Notes under the pieces: generated by a model
The model's database searches: none
What the model was told of the DNA's origin: nothing
What the model saw: only the letters and a program-made list of their open reading frames with translations
Translations under genes and position numbers: made by a program
Source: an uncultured Pelagibacteraceae bacterium
GTDB lineage: Bacteria > Pseudomonadota > Alphaproteobacteria > Pelagibacterales > Pelagibacteraceae
Assembly (NCBI GenBank): GCA_902629215.1
Contig: CACOQC010000004.1
Coordinates: 1 to 52,840 of the forward strand
Reading direction: 5' to 3'
Length of the DNA stretch: 52,840 nt
Shown: in pieces, positions 1 through 9,921 of the stretch
How the letters are laid out: each line of letters opens with the position of its first letter
Position numbering within the stretch: position 1 is the stretch's first letter

Positions 1-840
1 AGAAGAATTAGGTTAGAGCAAATCGAAAAAGAAAGATTAGAAAGGATTAACTTAGAGAAACAAAAAAAACAGGAAGATATTGAAAAAACAAAATTAAAGG
101 AAAAGACCTTAAGGGAGGAGGCTAGATTAGAAAAACAAAGAAACAAAGATATAAAATTATTTTTAAGAAAAGAACAAGCTATTTTAAGAATTGAACAAGC
201 TGAAAAACAAAAACAATTTTTAAAACAACTTCAATTAGATCGTCAAATTGAAAAATTTAGAATTAGAGAAATCAAAGAATTAGAAAAACTTGAAAAAATT
301 GCTTTAAAAGAAAAAAGAGAGGATTATCAAGGACTTCAAGAAAGAATTGATAAACTTAAAGAAAAATATCGAATAATTAGAGATCAAAAAATTAGGGAAA
401 GAGTAGAGGCCTTAGGTGTTACACTACAAGGCGATGAAGATAGAGAAACTTTATTAATAAAAGAAAAAGAATATACTTTAGCAAGACAAAAAGTTGAGTT
501 TGCTTTAGAAAGTTTTTTTAGAAGTGCAAGCAGTTTAGTATTTCAATTAAACAAACGACATATCACAAGAGAGATGTCTATTTTTCGTTGTATTGATAGA
601 AGATTTGAAACTGGAGAAGTTTTTATTAAATGGGATGAGTCTGAGGATGATGAGTGGTTATTATTAATTTATATTAAAGATAACTCACCTGATAAAGGTA
701 TTGTGATTGAGGATAAGACAAATCCTGAAAAAAACATTTCACATGAGTTTAGAAATGTAGATATATTTAAGGCCTCAGATACAATGGTAGACTCATTAAC
801 GCAACTCATTGCTAGAAAAAGAGCTAAAAATAATAATTAA
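1..840 (+). CDS. Coiled-coil protein, 5' end outside window (partial)
   Basis: The frame is open from base 1 to the stop at 840, giving 279 visible residues, so the first ATG in this frame (574) is an internal methionine and not the start. Visible residues 1 to about 165 are almost entirely Lys, Glu, Arg, Gln, Leu and Ile in heptad-like order, which predicts a long coiled coil. The last 90 residues look globular, with an aromatic- and acid-rich stretch (DEWLLLIYI) and a basic tail. I do not recognise a family and assign no function. A structural or scaffold role is only a guess from the coiled coil. The true N-terminus lies upstream of the window. Confidence 0.8.
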   Translation, partial: RRIRLEQIEKERLERINLEKQKKQEDIEKTKLKEKTLREEARLEKQRNKDIKLFLRKEQAILRIEQAEKQKQFLKQLQLDRQIEKFRIREIKELEKLEKIALKEKREDYQGLQERIDKLKEKYRIIRDQKIRERVEALGVTLQGDEDRETLLIKEKEYTLARQKVEFALESFFRSASSLVFQLNKRHITREMSIFRCIDRRFETGEVFIKWDESEDDEWLLLIYIKDNSPDKGIVIEDKTNPEKNISHEFRNVDIFKASDTMVDSLTQLIARKRAKNNN

Positions 841-870
841 TTATTTATCTTTAATTAGGTATTATTAAAA

Positions 871-1164
871 ATGATTTTAGGCACTATTTTTTTAATAATT
901 CTTTATTTAATCTTAAAATATACTATCGCTTGGATTACGTATTATAATAATTTAGATCCAAGACTTGGAGACAGCACTTGGCGATTTACATATGATTATC
1001 CTGTTATAGGAGAAAGAGATATCTCAGATCTAGATGATAAAGATTTTGTAAGACTTAGAAGAAAAAAAAATAAAATTGTATTATTAATGTATTCAATTGT
1101 ACTTATTATGTTTATTGCCTCAATGTCTTTATTGAGTCAATTTTTATTATTTTTTTTTAGCTAG
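871..1164 (+). CDS. Small two-helix membrane protein, unknown function
   Basis: This is a 97-residue protein that starts with ATG 30 bases after the coiled-coil gene, so the two are probably cotranscribed. Residues 1-24 form one hydrophobic segment and residues about 69-97 a second. Between them is a polar loop with WRFTYDYPV and an acidic patch followed by RLRRKKNK, so the basic cluster probably faces the cytoplasm. No family is recognised. Its last 18 bases overlap the 3' end of the convergent DCC-family gene. It could be a partner of the upstream coiled-coil protein, but only adjacency supports that. Confidence 0.65.
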   Translation: MILGTIFLIILYLILKYTIAWITYYNNLDPRLGDSTWRFTYDYPVIGERDISDLDDKDFVRLRRKKNKIVLLMYSIVLIMFIASMSLLSQFLLFFFS

Positions 1165-1506
1165 TTTTAATTGTTTTTTATTTTTAAGATAAAGGAAAAA
1201 AGCAACTATTTCATAAACAAAAGAAAATAAATTGAAAATAATAGGTAGTTTAAAAAAATTATATAAGAATTTGTATTTAGGCATTTTTTTCCAAAGTACC
1301 AAAAAAGCCTCAGCACCCTCTAAAACTTTTCCACCATCTTTAACATGAAGTCTACGAAGAAGCTCTTTGCTATCTTTAGAGGTTTCTTCTGTGGCTAAAT
1401 TATTATCAGTAATATCGATCCAATCTATTTCTTGAATTTTTTCTTTTTTATATAAATCAATCTCAGCCTTACATATTTTGCAAGAATTATTAAAATAAAC
1501 TTTCAT
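1147..1506 (-). CDS. DCC-family thiol-disulfide oxidoreductase (DUF393)
   Basis: The 119-residue protein has a CxxC motif (Cys9, Cys12, as SCKIC) right after a short beta strand MKVYFNN. That is the layout of the DUF393/DCC family, where the usual motif is D-x-x-CPLC. The middle segment GKVLEGAEAFLVLWKKMP matches the family's conserved region, and the C-terminal third is hydrophobic with a basic tail. Family members are predicted thioredoxin-fold redox proteins with poorly known substrates. The gene is transcribed away from tldD and overlaps the membrane-protein gene tail to tail by 18 bases. Family call fairly sure, function not. Confidence 0.75.
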   Translation of the reverse strand: MKVYFNNSCKICKAEIDLYKKEKIQEIDWIDITDNNLATEETSKDSKELLRRLHVKDGGKVLEGAEAFLVLWKKMPKYKFLYNFFKLPIIFNLFSFVYEIVAFFLYLKNKKQLKLAKKK

Positions 1507-1560
1507 AAGATTTAATAATTACAAAAAAATGAAGTTCTGTATATGCGTAAAATACACATG

Positions 1561-1588
1561 TTGAAAATTCTACTAAACGAACTATGTA
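1561..1588 (+). promoter_or_regulatory. Candidate tldD promoter
   Basis: TTGAAA at 1561-1566 is followed after 16 bases by TATGTA at 1583-1588. This is a weak sigma-70-like pair ending about 10 bases before the tldD ATG at 1598, so a transcript from it would have almost no leader. In DNA this AT-rich such matches arise easily by chance, so this is only a candidate. Confidence 0.25.
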
Positions 1589-1597
1589 TTGTTATCT

Positions 1598-3010
1598 ATG
1601 AGTAATTTTTTCGAAAAATCAGATTTATCAAGAAGTGTTGCGGAAAATATAATCTCAGACACATTACAAAAATGTGATGATGGTGAGCTCTATTTAGAAA
1701 ATTCAAAATCAGAATCTATTTTATTAGATGATAATAAAATTAAAAATTCTAGTTATAGCTCAGATTTAGGTTTTGGGTTTAGAGCTATATCAGATGAAAT
1801 TGTTGCCTATTCTCATTCAAATGAGATATCCAAAAATTCACTCAAACAATCCTCCGAAAATTTAAAATCAACATTAAAATCAGCAAATGGAGTTTATAAC
1901 CATGAAATACCTAAATCTAATAAGAAATATTATGAGAATATTAATCCAATAGATCAAAAGACACTTAATGAAAAAATAGAGATTTTAAATAATGTGAATA
2001 ATTATCTTCGATCAAAAGATAATACTGTTAAGCAAGTAACAGCAAATTTTCTTGGAGAGCAAAAGTCTATAGAAATAATTAGATCTGGAGGTGAAACACT
2101 TACAGATATTCGTCCTTTAGTGAGATTTAACGTAACAGTAATGCTTGAAAAAAATGGGAGAAAAGAGACTGGTGTATATGGTGTTGGTGGAAGAAAATCA
2201 TATGATGCATATTTAAAAGATCACAATTGGAAAAATGTTTGTGATGAAGCTCTCAGAATAGCTTCAATAAATTTAGAGAGTAAACCTGCCCCAGCAGGAG
2301 AAATGAAAGTTGTTTTAGGACCAGGTTGGCCTGCTATTTTAATTCATGAGGCGGTAGGTCATGGTCTAGAAGGAGATTTTAATAGAAAAAAAACTTCTGC
2401 ATTTCATAATTTAATGGGGGAAAAAGTGGCAAGTGAAGGTGTCACTATTGTTGATGATGGAACTATTGATAATAGAAGAGGTAGTCTCACAATAGATGAC
2501 GAGGGAACCCCAACAGAAAAAACAGTTTTAATCGAAAATGGAATACTAAAAAATTTCATGCAAGATAGATTAAATGCTCGACTAATGAAAACTAGATCTA
2601 CTGGAAGTGGAAGAAGAGAAAATTATAGACATATAGTGCTTCCAAGAATGAGAAATACTATGATGTTAAATGGTAATCACACACAAGAAGAAATGATTAA
2701 ATCAGTCGATAAAGGTATTTTTGCTGTCAGTTTTGGTGGTGGACAGGTTGATATTACTTCAGGGAAATTTGTATTTAATTGTACTGAAGCATATGAAATT
2801 ATTAATGGCAAAATAGGATCACCTATTAAAGGTGCAACACTTATTGGCGACGGTCCATCTATTTTGAAAGAGGTTTCAATGGTTGGAAATGACATGATGT
2901 TAGATCCAGGAATTGGAACCTGTGGAAAAGCTGGTCAAGGTGTCCCAGTTGGAGTTGCCCAACCCTCTATACTAATAAATAAAATGACAGTGGGTGGTAC
3001 AAAACTTTAA
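1598..3010 (+). CDS. tldD: TldD, metalloprotease subunit
   Basis: TldD is the zinc-bearing subunit of the TldD/TldE (PmbA) heterodimeric protease, which trims unfolded peptides and, in some bacteria, matures modified peptides and degrades the CcdA antitoxin. The 470-residue protein (E. coli about 481) carries the HExxxH zinc motif as HEAVGH at residues 250-255, followed by GLEGD. It also has the family C-terminal stretch with GKAGQGVPVG. I start at ATG 1598; an in-frame TTG three codons earlier (1589) is less likely. The stop shares one base with the pmbA start (TAATG), which supports coupled translation of the two subunits. Confidence 0.95.
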   Translation: MSNFFEKSDLSRSVAENIISDTLQKCDDGELYLENSKSESILLDDNKIKNSSYSSDLGFGFRAISDEIVAYSHSNEISKNSLKQSSENLKSTLKSANGVYNHEIPKSNKKYYENINPIDQKTLNEKIEILNNVNNYLRSKDNTVKQVTANFLGEQKSIEIIRSGGETLTDIRPLVRFNVTVMLEKNGRKETGVYGVGGRKSYDAYLKDHNWKNVCDEALRIASINLESKPAPAGEMKVVLGPGWPAILIHEAVGHGLEGDFNRKKTSAFHNLMGEKVASEGVTIVDDGTIDNRRGSLTIDDEGTPTEKTVLIENGILKNFMQDRLNARLMKTRSTGSGRRENYRHIVLPRMRNTMMLNGNHTQEEMIKSVDKGIFAVSFGGGQVDITSGKFVFNCTEAYEIINGKIGSPIKGATLIGDGPSILKEVSMVGNDMMLDPGIGTCGKAGQGVPVGVAQPSILINKMTVGGTKL

Positions 3011-4326
3011 TGATTAAAGATCAGGATTATTTATCTCAAAAAGCATCTTATTGTCTAGATTTGGCAAAAAAATTAGGAGCAACAGACTCAAATGTTGTTG
3101 TAAGTAACTCAATTTCTGAGACAGTAAATTTCAGAAATCAAAAATTAGATGAATCTAATAGATCAGACAATCTTGCTATAGGTATAACAACTTATATTGG
3201 TAAAAAAAAATCATCAATATCATCTTCAAACCTATTAAAAAACAATCTAGATATTCTTATAGAAAAATGTATTGAAACTACGAAAAATACTCCTGAGGAT
3301 GAATTCAATTCCCTTCCAGATCAAAATCTACTTGCTAAAGAAGTGAAAGATTTAGATTTATATGATGATACTCATATAAAAAATGAAAATAAGATAGAAT
3401 ATCTAACTAGATTAGAAGCCGCAGCTTCTTATGATAAAAAAATAGTAAATACAGAGTCTAGTTTTACCGAAGATAAATCTAACTTTATTTTAGCTAACAG
3501 TGATGGTTTTTGTAAAGGTTATAAAAGCTCATCATTTATAGCATCAAGTGTGACTGTAGCTAAAGATGACAAAAGCATGGAGCGTGATTATGATTATACA
3601 AGCAAAAGCCATCTTATAGATATTGAGGACGCAGAAGCATTAGGTAAATTTGCTGCAGAACAAACTATTAGAAAACTTAGCCCTAAAAAAATAGGTAGTG
3701 AAAAAATTGCTATAATTTTTGATAAAAGAATTGCAAAAGGGATTTTAAGCACTTTTTCTAGTGCAATATCTTCATCTTCTATTTCAAGAGGTACCTCTTT
3801 TTTAAAAAATATGATCAATCAAAAAGTATTCTCAGATGAAATAAATATTTATGACAAACCAGATATATTAAAAGGTCTTGGCTCTAGAAGTTTTGATTCA
3901 GAAGGCGTCGAAACAAATACTTTAAAACTAGTGGAACAAGGAATTTTAAAACATTATTTGATGGATACTTATAATGGAAAAAAATTAAACCTTAAATCTA
4001 ATGGAAGATGTGGAGGAACAAGTAATCTTTATTTCGACAATGGAAAAATTTCTTACAAAGATCTTTTAAGTTCTCATTCAAGATGTCTTTATATAACTGA
4101 AACTATAGGCCATGGAAGTAATATAGTAACTGGTGACTATTCTGTTGGAGCTACCGGTTTTCTTATTGAAAATGGTGAATTTAAGTATCCTATAAATGAA
4201 ATAACAATTGCAGGTAATTTCAAAGATATGTTTCAAAATATCACTCTCGCAAATGATCTTGAATTTAAATATGCAACAAATTCTCCGACTATGATGATTG
4301 AAGGAATGGTTGTAGCAGGCAAATAA
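3010..4326 (+). CDS. pmbA: PmbA/TldE, partner subunit of TldD
   Basis: This 438-residue protein (E. coli PmbA about 450) is the non-catalytic homologue that pairs with TldD. It shares the fold but lacks the HExxxH zinc motif, as expected for TldE. Recognisable parts include GLGSRSFDSEGVET and, near the C-terminus, TGDYSVGATGFLIENGE followed by EITIAGN, which is the typical end of the family. The start codon overlaps the tldD stop by one base, so the pair forms a two-gene operon. Its 3' end lies 5 bases from the end of the convergent secreted-protein gene. Confidence 0.94.
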   Translation: MIKDQDYLSQKASYCLDLAKKLGATDSNVVVSNSISETVNFRNQKLDESNRSDNLAIGITTYIGKKKSSISSSNLLKNNLDILIEKCIETTKNTPEDEFNSLPDQNLLAKEVKDLDLYDDTHIKNENKIEYLTRLEAAASYDKKIVNTESSFTEDKSNFILANSDGFCKGYKSSSFIASSVTVAKDDKSMERDYDYTSKSHLIDIEDAEALGKFAAEQTIRKLSPKKIGSEKIAIIFDKRIAKGILSTFSSAISSSSISRGTSFLKNMINQKVFSDEINIYDKPDILKGLGSRSFDSEGVETNTLKLVEQGILKHYLMDTYNGKKLNLKSNGRCGGTSNLYFDNGKISYKDLLSSHSRCLYITETIGHGSNIVTGDYSVGATGFLIENGEFKYPINEITIAGNFKDMFQNITLANDLEFKYATNSPTMMIEGMVVAGK

Positions 4327-4331
4327 TTAAT

Positions 4332-5009
4332 TTATTCAAAATTTTTTAAACGGTATTCCCAATTACCCATTCTTGAATATGTTACCCTTAAAATCATGGA
4401 AGTTTTTTGATCATACCAAATATCGAAATCTAATCTTTTATCTTTAGGTAAATTCATATCCTTTGATCTTAGTTTAAAATGATCAACTTCAAAAGTTTTT
4501 CCATAAAGATCAATTTTTTCTTTAGCAATAAAAGTAACAACTTGTTCTTTAACACTTCCTGAAATCGGACTAATTTGACTATCACTCTGTAAAATCTTAT
4601 GACTCCACCAATTTCCTACAATATTATTAATAGATGCTTCTCCTGAATAAGAAGAACCTTTAATATTAAATTTATTTTTAGTTTTATCAAAAACTAAAGC
4701 AACAAATTTTTCCTTATCATTTTGTAAAGTTTTAGATTCATAAGAAATTAATTGATCGTTTATGTATTTTTCTTGACCATATCCCTCTACTTGAAAAACT
4801 GTAGCTCCAAGAAGTTTAACAGAAAACTTTATTTGATTTGTTACTGTTGTCTCATCCCCTTTTCTTGTAAAAAAATAATAATTGTATCCTATTAACTCTC
4901 CATTTCTATAAATGTCCATTTCAATTTTGTTATACTTCTTATAATGGTCTGTATGTGCAAAAACATTTGTAAATAGTAATACAATAATTACAATTAAAAT
5001 TTTTTTCAT
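4332..5009 (-). CDS. Secreted DUF6134/DUF3108-like protein
   Basis: The 225-residue protein begins with a clear signal peptide (MKKILIVIIVLLFTNVFA, cleavage predicted after residue 18), so it should be periplasmic or outer-membrane associated. The body is rich in beta strands with Tyr, Lys and Asp. The C-terminal segment FDIWYDQKTSMILRVTYS resembles the end of DUF6134 and DUF3108 proteins, where a phrase like the-W-Y-D-xxG-xLV recurs. Those families have no firm function. The gene is monocistronic, divergent from the YczE-like gene and separated from it by 52 bases. Family assignment is from memory of the motif and moderate. Confidence 0.65.
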   Translation of the reverse strand: MKKILIVIIVLLFTNVFAHTDHYKKYNKIEMDIYRNGELIGYNYYFFTRKGDETTVTNQIKFSVKLLGATVFQVEGYGQEKYINDQLISYESKTLQNDKEKFVALVFDKTKNKFNIKGSSYSGEASINNIVGNWWSHKILQSDSQISPISGSVKEQVVTFIAKEKIDLYGKTFEVDHFKLRSKDMNLPKDKRLDFDIWYDQKTSMILRVTYSRMGNWEYRLKNFE

Positions 5010-5061
5010 TTAATGAATACAATAATAGACTTTTTTTATAATAGAAGTAGTTTATCAAAAA

Positions 5062-5709
5062 ATGTTTTTAAAAATTAAGAAAATACCAAAAGTTAATTGG
5101 ACATCAGATAAACCGCATAATCTTAAACCAAAATTTTCAACATTCTTTTTTTTATGTTTTGGACTAATGTTATTCGGATTAGGGGAAGGTTTGTTAATTG
5201 TTTCTTTCACGGGGGCTTCACCATGGAGTGTTTTAGCCCAAGGAATTTCTCTTAATATTAATTTAAGTATTGGCACAATAACTTTATTAATTAGTATTGC
5301 TGTTTTAATTTTATGGATACCTTTAGGTCAAAAGCCAGGAATGGGAACAATTTTTAATGCATTAATAATTGCATTAATGATAGATCTTTGTATCAAATTT
5401 GTTCCTACTCCATCAAATTATATTAATCAATTAATTTTAGCAGTCATATCTGTAATTACAGTTGGTATTGGTGGAGGTATATATTTAGTTTCTAATTTAG
5501 GAGCAGGTCCAAGAGATGGATTGATGATTGGTCTACAAAAAGTTACAAATTTTCCAATAGCAGCTGTTAGAGCATCTATAGAAATTTCAGTCGTAAGTAT
5601 TGGATGGTATTTGGGTGGAACAGTTGGAGTTGGAACTTTATTATTTGCTTTTGGAATAGGTCCTTGTGTTGCTTTAGGACTTTATTTAGTAGATAAGATT
5701 TTTGACTAA
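5062..5709 (+). CDS. YczE/YitT-type integral membrane protein
   Basis: The 215-residue protein has about five hydrophobic segments. It also carries the recurring glycine-rich motifs of the YczE/YyaS/YitT family (COG2364): GASPWSVLAQGIS near residue 53 and LGAGPRDGLMIGL near residue 150, which look like two copies of one internal repeat. Substrate and function of this family are not established. The last four bases overlap the 3' end of typA on the other strand. Start at ATG 5062 gives a short basic N-terminus before the first helix, which fits an inner-membrane protein. Confidence 0.8.
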   Translation: MFLKIKKIPKVNWTSDKPHNLKPKFSTFFFLCFGLMLFGLGEGLLIVSFTGASPWSVLAQGISLNINLSIGTITLLISIAVLILWIPLGQKPGMGTIFNALIIALMIDLCIKFVPTPSNYINQLILAVISVITVGIGGGIYLVSNLGAGPRDGLMIGLQKVTNFPIAAVRASIEISVVSIGWYLGGTVGVGTLLFAFGIGPCVALGLYLVDKIFD

Positions 5710-7532
5710 GCTGCAGCCCCAGCTTTTTCGCTTCTTTTTCTTTCGTGTGGATCTAGGATGGCTTTTCTTAACCTACAAGACTCTGGTGTAATTTCCAAAG
5801 CCTCATCAGTATTTAACATACTTAATTGTTCTGCAATTGACATTTTTCTTACTGGAGTTAGGACAACATTTTCATCTGTTCCTTGAGTTCTCATATTCGT
5901 TAATTTTTTACCTTTCATAACATTAATAATCATGTCTCCTGGTTTAGGGGCTAACCCGACAATCATACCAGGATAAACAGGATCATTGTGAGTCACAAAC
6001 ATTTCACCTCTTGCCTGTAAATTGAATATTGCGAAAGCAACAGCTTTGCCTTGTTCCATTGAAATTAATGCGCCGTTTCTTCTTCCTTCCATATCTCCTT
6101 CAAACGGGCCATAAGTATGAAAAATTCTGTTAATTACCCCGTTACCTTTTGTTAATGTTAGAAATCTACTCGTGTATCCCATTAAACCTCTTGTTGGAGC
6201 ATGGAATATAAGCCTTTTTTTATTTTTTCCAGTGTCTTTTAATTCAATTAATTTACCTTTTCTTCTATTCATAGAGTCAATTATTTTTGAAGAGTGCTCT
6301 TCGTCAAGATCCATAGTAATTTCCTCTATAGGCTCAAGTTTATTTCCATTTTCATCTTTCTTATACAAAACTTTTGGAGGGCTTACTGTCATTTCAAATC
6401 CTTCTCTTCTCATTTGAGTGAGTAAGATTTCCAACATTAGCTCTCCTCGACCACTTACTACAAAAGAGTCATTGCCACTATTTTCAGAAAATGTAATTCC
6501 AACATTATTTTGGGCTTCTTGTATTAGTCGGTCTCTTATTTGTGTACTTGTAAGTTTTTTTCCTTCAGTTCCAGCTAATGGAGAAGTGTTTACAGTAATT
6601 GTAATAGACATAGTTGGAGGGTCAATTGGAGTAGCTTCAATTGGCTCATTTACCTCAAGGTCACATATAGTATCTGCAACGTTAGCTTTTTCTAATCCGG
6701 CAACAACGACAATATCTCCCGCTTCACCAACTTCAATTGGAACTTTTTTTGTTCCTTCATATCTAAAAATCTTAGTCAATCTACCTTCATCAACTTTTTC
6801 ACCTTTTAAATTAATTGCTTTAATTGTTTGATTAGCTTTAGCTGTTCCTTGTGAAATTCTGCCAACTAAACTTCTTCCTAAAAAACTATCAGCATAAAGA
6901 AGCGTAGAAAGCATCGCAAAAGGTTTTGATTTATCTAATTCAGCTGGTTTAACATGATCTATAATTTTATCTAAAAGGGGATTTAAATTTTCTCTAGGAC
7001 CATCAACTTCTTCATCAGCCCATCCAGATCTTCCACTGGCATATAAAACTGGGAAATCTAGTTGTTCTTCATTAGCATCTAGGCTTACAAATAAGTCGAA
7101 TGTTTCATCAAGAACTTCGTTGGCTCTTTGATCCGATTTATCTAATTTATTTATAATCACAATTGGCTTTAAACCTTGTTTTAATGCTTTTGCTAAAACG
7201 AATTTTGTTTGAGGCATCACACCTTCAGCAGAGTCTATTAGTAATAAAGCTCCATCAGCCATACTAAGGACTCTTTCAACTTCGGCAGCAAAATCTCTAT
7301 GGCCAGGTGTATCAATTATATTTATTCTTGAATCTTTCCAATTTATCGAGGCAGGCTTGGCTAATATTGTAATGCCTCTCTCTTTTTCTAATTCTCCAGA
7401 GTCCATCAATCTTTCATCTACAACCTCATTTTCTCTAAATGAACCACTTTGTTTCATTAGGTTGTCAATTAAGGTTGTTTTGCCATGATCAACATGGGCA
7501 ATTATGGTGATATTCCTTATAGAATTATTCAT
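5706..7532 (-). CDS. typA: GTP-binding protein TypA/BipA
   Basis: TypA is a ribosome-associated translational GTPase related to EF-G and LepA, involved in 50S assembly and stress adaptation. The 608-residue length matches the family. G motifs are visible: G1 AHVDHGKTT at residues 12-20, G3 DTPGH near 75 and G4 NKLD near 128. The segment RGITILAKPAS is the typical switch region. The C-terminal part contains PTRGLMGYTSRFLTLTKG, characteristic of TypA rather than EF-G or LepA. The gene stands alone on the minus strand, downstream of the groEL terminator, and its 3' end overlaps the YczE-like gene by four bases. Confidence 0.97.
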   Translation of the reverse strand: MNNSIRNITIIAHVDHGKTTLIDNLMKQSGSFRENEVVDERLMDSGELEKERGITILAKPASINWKDSRINIIDTPGHRDFAAEVERVLSMADGALLLIDSAEGVMPQTKFVLAKALKQGLKPIVIINKLDKSDQRANEVLDETFDLFVSLDANEEQLDFPVLYASGRSGWADEEVDGPRENLNPLLDKIIDHVKPAELDKSKPFAMLSTLLYADSFLGRSLVGRISQGTAKANQTIKAINLKGEKVDEGRLTKIFRYEGTKKVPIEVGEAGDIVVVAGLEKANVADTICDLEVNEPIEATPIDPPTMSITITVNTSPLAGTEGKKLTSTQIRDRLIQEAQNNVGITFSENSGNDSFVVSGRGELMLEILLTQMRREGFEMTVSPPKVLYKKDENGNKLEPIEEITMDLDEEHSSKIIDSMNRRKGKLIELKDTGKNKKRLIFHAPTRGLMGYTSRFLTLTKGNGVINRIFHTYGPFEGDMEGRRNGALISMEQGKAVAFAIFNLQARGEMFVTHNDPVYPGMIVGLAPKPGDMIINVMKGKKLTNMRTQGTDENVVLTPVRKMSIAEQLSMLNTDEALEITPESCRLRKAILDPHERKRSEKAGAAA

Positions 7533-7617
7533 AAATCTGGGTTCTTATACATATTTAAACACTTTTGAAAACTTAAAAAAAACTACACTAGGCTTGAAAA
7601 AATTAAGTACTTTTTTT

Positions 7618-7734
7618 TTAATTTGTATTTTTTCGCTTTTCGCGTTTTAATTTTCTTTTTTCTTTAAAGCTTAATTTCGGTTTTTTTTTAATACTAGAAT
7701 CTTTAAATGATTTTCCACTATACCTTTTCGACAT
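7618..7734 (-). CDS. Candidate 38-residue basic micro-protein
   Basis: Between typA and groEL there is a short minus-strand ORF from ATG at 7734 to TAA at 7618. The product is dominated by Lys and Arg, with the sequence MSKRYSGKSFKDSSI at the start and a KLKREKRK-like C-terminal half. No family is recognised. No Shine-Dalgarno is visible, but a TAATAT element ends about 13 bases upstream of the ATG, so a short-leader transcript is possible. In such AT-rich DNA a 38-codon ORF of AAA-rich codons can be accidental; the non-repetitive first 15 residues are the main reason to list it. Confidence 0.35.
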   Translation of the reverse strand: MSKRYSGKSFKDSSIKKKPKLSFKEKRKLKREKRKNTN

Positions 7735-7765
7735 AACAATAGTTCTATATTACAAATTTTTTAAG

Positions 7766-7798
7766 CAAAAAAAAAGGGCAGTAAAAACTGCCCTTTTT
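7766..7798 (-). terminator. Intrinsic terminator of groES-groEL
   Basis: A 12-base-pair perfect hairpin lies 27 bases after the groEL stop. Arms 7771-7782 and 7787-7798 pair around a four-base loop, with a GGGCAGT core. On the minus strand the stem runs into nine consecutive U residues (7767-7775, partly within the stem). It is the only convincing rho-independent terminator I find in the window. Confidence 0.9.
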
Positions 7799-7824
7799 GA
7801 ATTTTTGTTTGAGATTAATGGGGA

Positions 7825-9501
<1,677 letters not shown>

Positions 9502-9506
9502 TTAAA

Positions 9507-9797
9507 TTATTTACTCGAAATTCCCATAATGTCAGACTCTTTCATTATGCTATATTCCTTGCCATCAATTTTGACCTCTGTTCCTGACCATTTGCCAAAA
9601 AGAACTTTGTCGCCAACTTTAACATCCATTGGAACTAATTTTCCATCTTCAGTCTTTGCACCACCTCCAACAGCAACTACTTTACCCTCTTGAGGTTTTT
9701 CTTGTGCAGTATCAGGTATAATTATTCCACCTGCAGTTTTTTCACTGCTATCTAAAACTTCTATAAGAACACGATCGTGTAATGGTCTAAATTTCAT
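9507..9797 (-). CDS. groS: Co-chaperonin GroES (Hsp10)
   Basis: GroES is the heptameric lid of the GroEL chamber. The 96-residue length is typical. Recognisable segments are the N-terminal [11 protein letters not shown], the mobile loop [20 protein letters not shown] at about residues 19-38 and the C-terminal region [19 protein letters not shown]. It is first in a two-gene operon with groEL and has a good ribosome binding site (AAGGAG, 6 bases before ATG). A candidate heat-shock promoter lies upstream; no CIRCE inverted repeat is visible. Confidence 0.99.
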   Translation of the reverse strand: MKFRPLHDRVLIEVLDSSEKTAGGIIIPDTAQEKPQEGKVVAVGGGAKTEDGKLVPMDVKVGDKVLFGKWSGTEVKIDGKEYSIMKESDIMGISSK

Positions 9798-9824
9798 AAA
9801 TTCTCCTTTATAAATATGAGCTTC

Positions 9825-9852
9825 ATATAGAGATTGGCCATACTATTTCAAG
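9825..9852 (-). promoter_or_regulatory. Candidate sigma-32 (RpoH) promoter of groES-groEL
   Basis: On the minus strand CTTGAA (9852-9847) is followed by TCTATAT (9831-9825), with exactly 17 bases between CTTG and the second element. The alphaproteobacterial RpoH pattern is CTTG, 17-18 bases, then CYTATnT, so only the first base of the second element differs. The start site would fall about 20 bases before the groES start codon at 9797. The match is from remembered consensus and untested. Confidence 0.55.
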
Positions 9853-9921
9853 ATAAAGATGAAAATAAGTTCTGTAAAAAATATAGGAATTTAGGGATTT
9901 TTTGGTTTATAGATTATTTTG

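Noticed and set aside
574-840. An 88-residue gene starting at ATG 574
   Set aside because: The frame is open all the way to base 1 with continuous coiled-coil coding, so this ATG is internal.
9798-9921. A CIRCE operator upstream of groES
   Set aside because: No TTAGCACTC-type inverted repeat is present in the gap.
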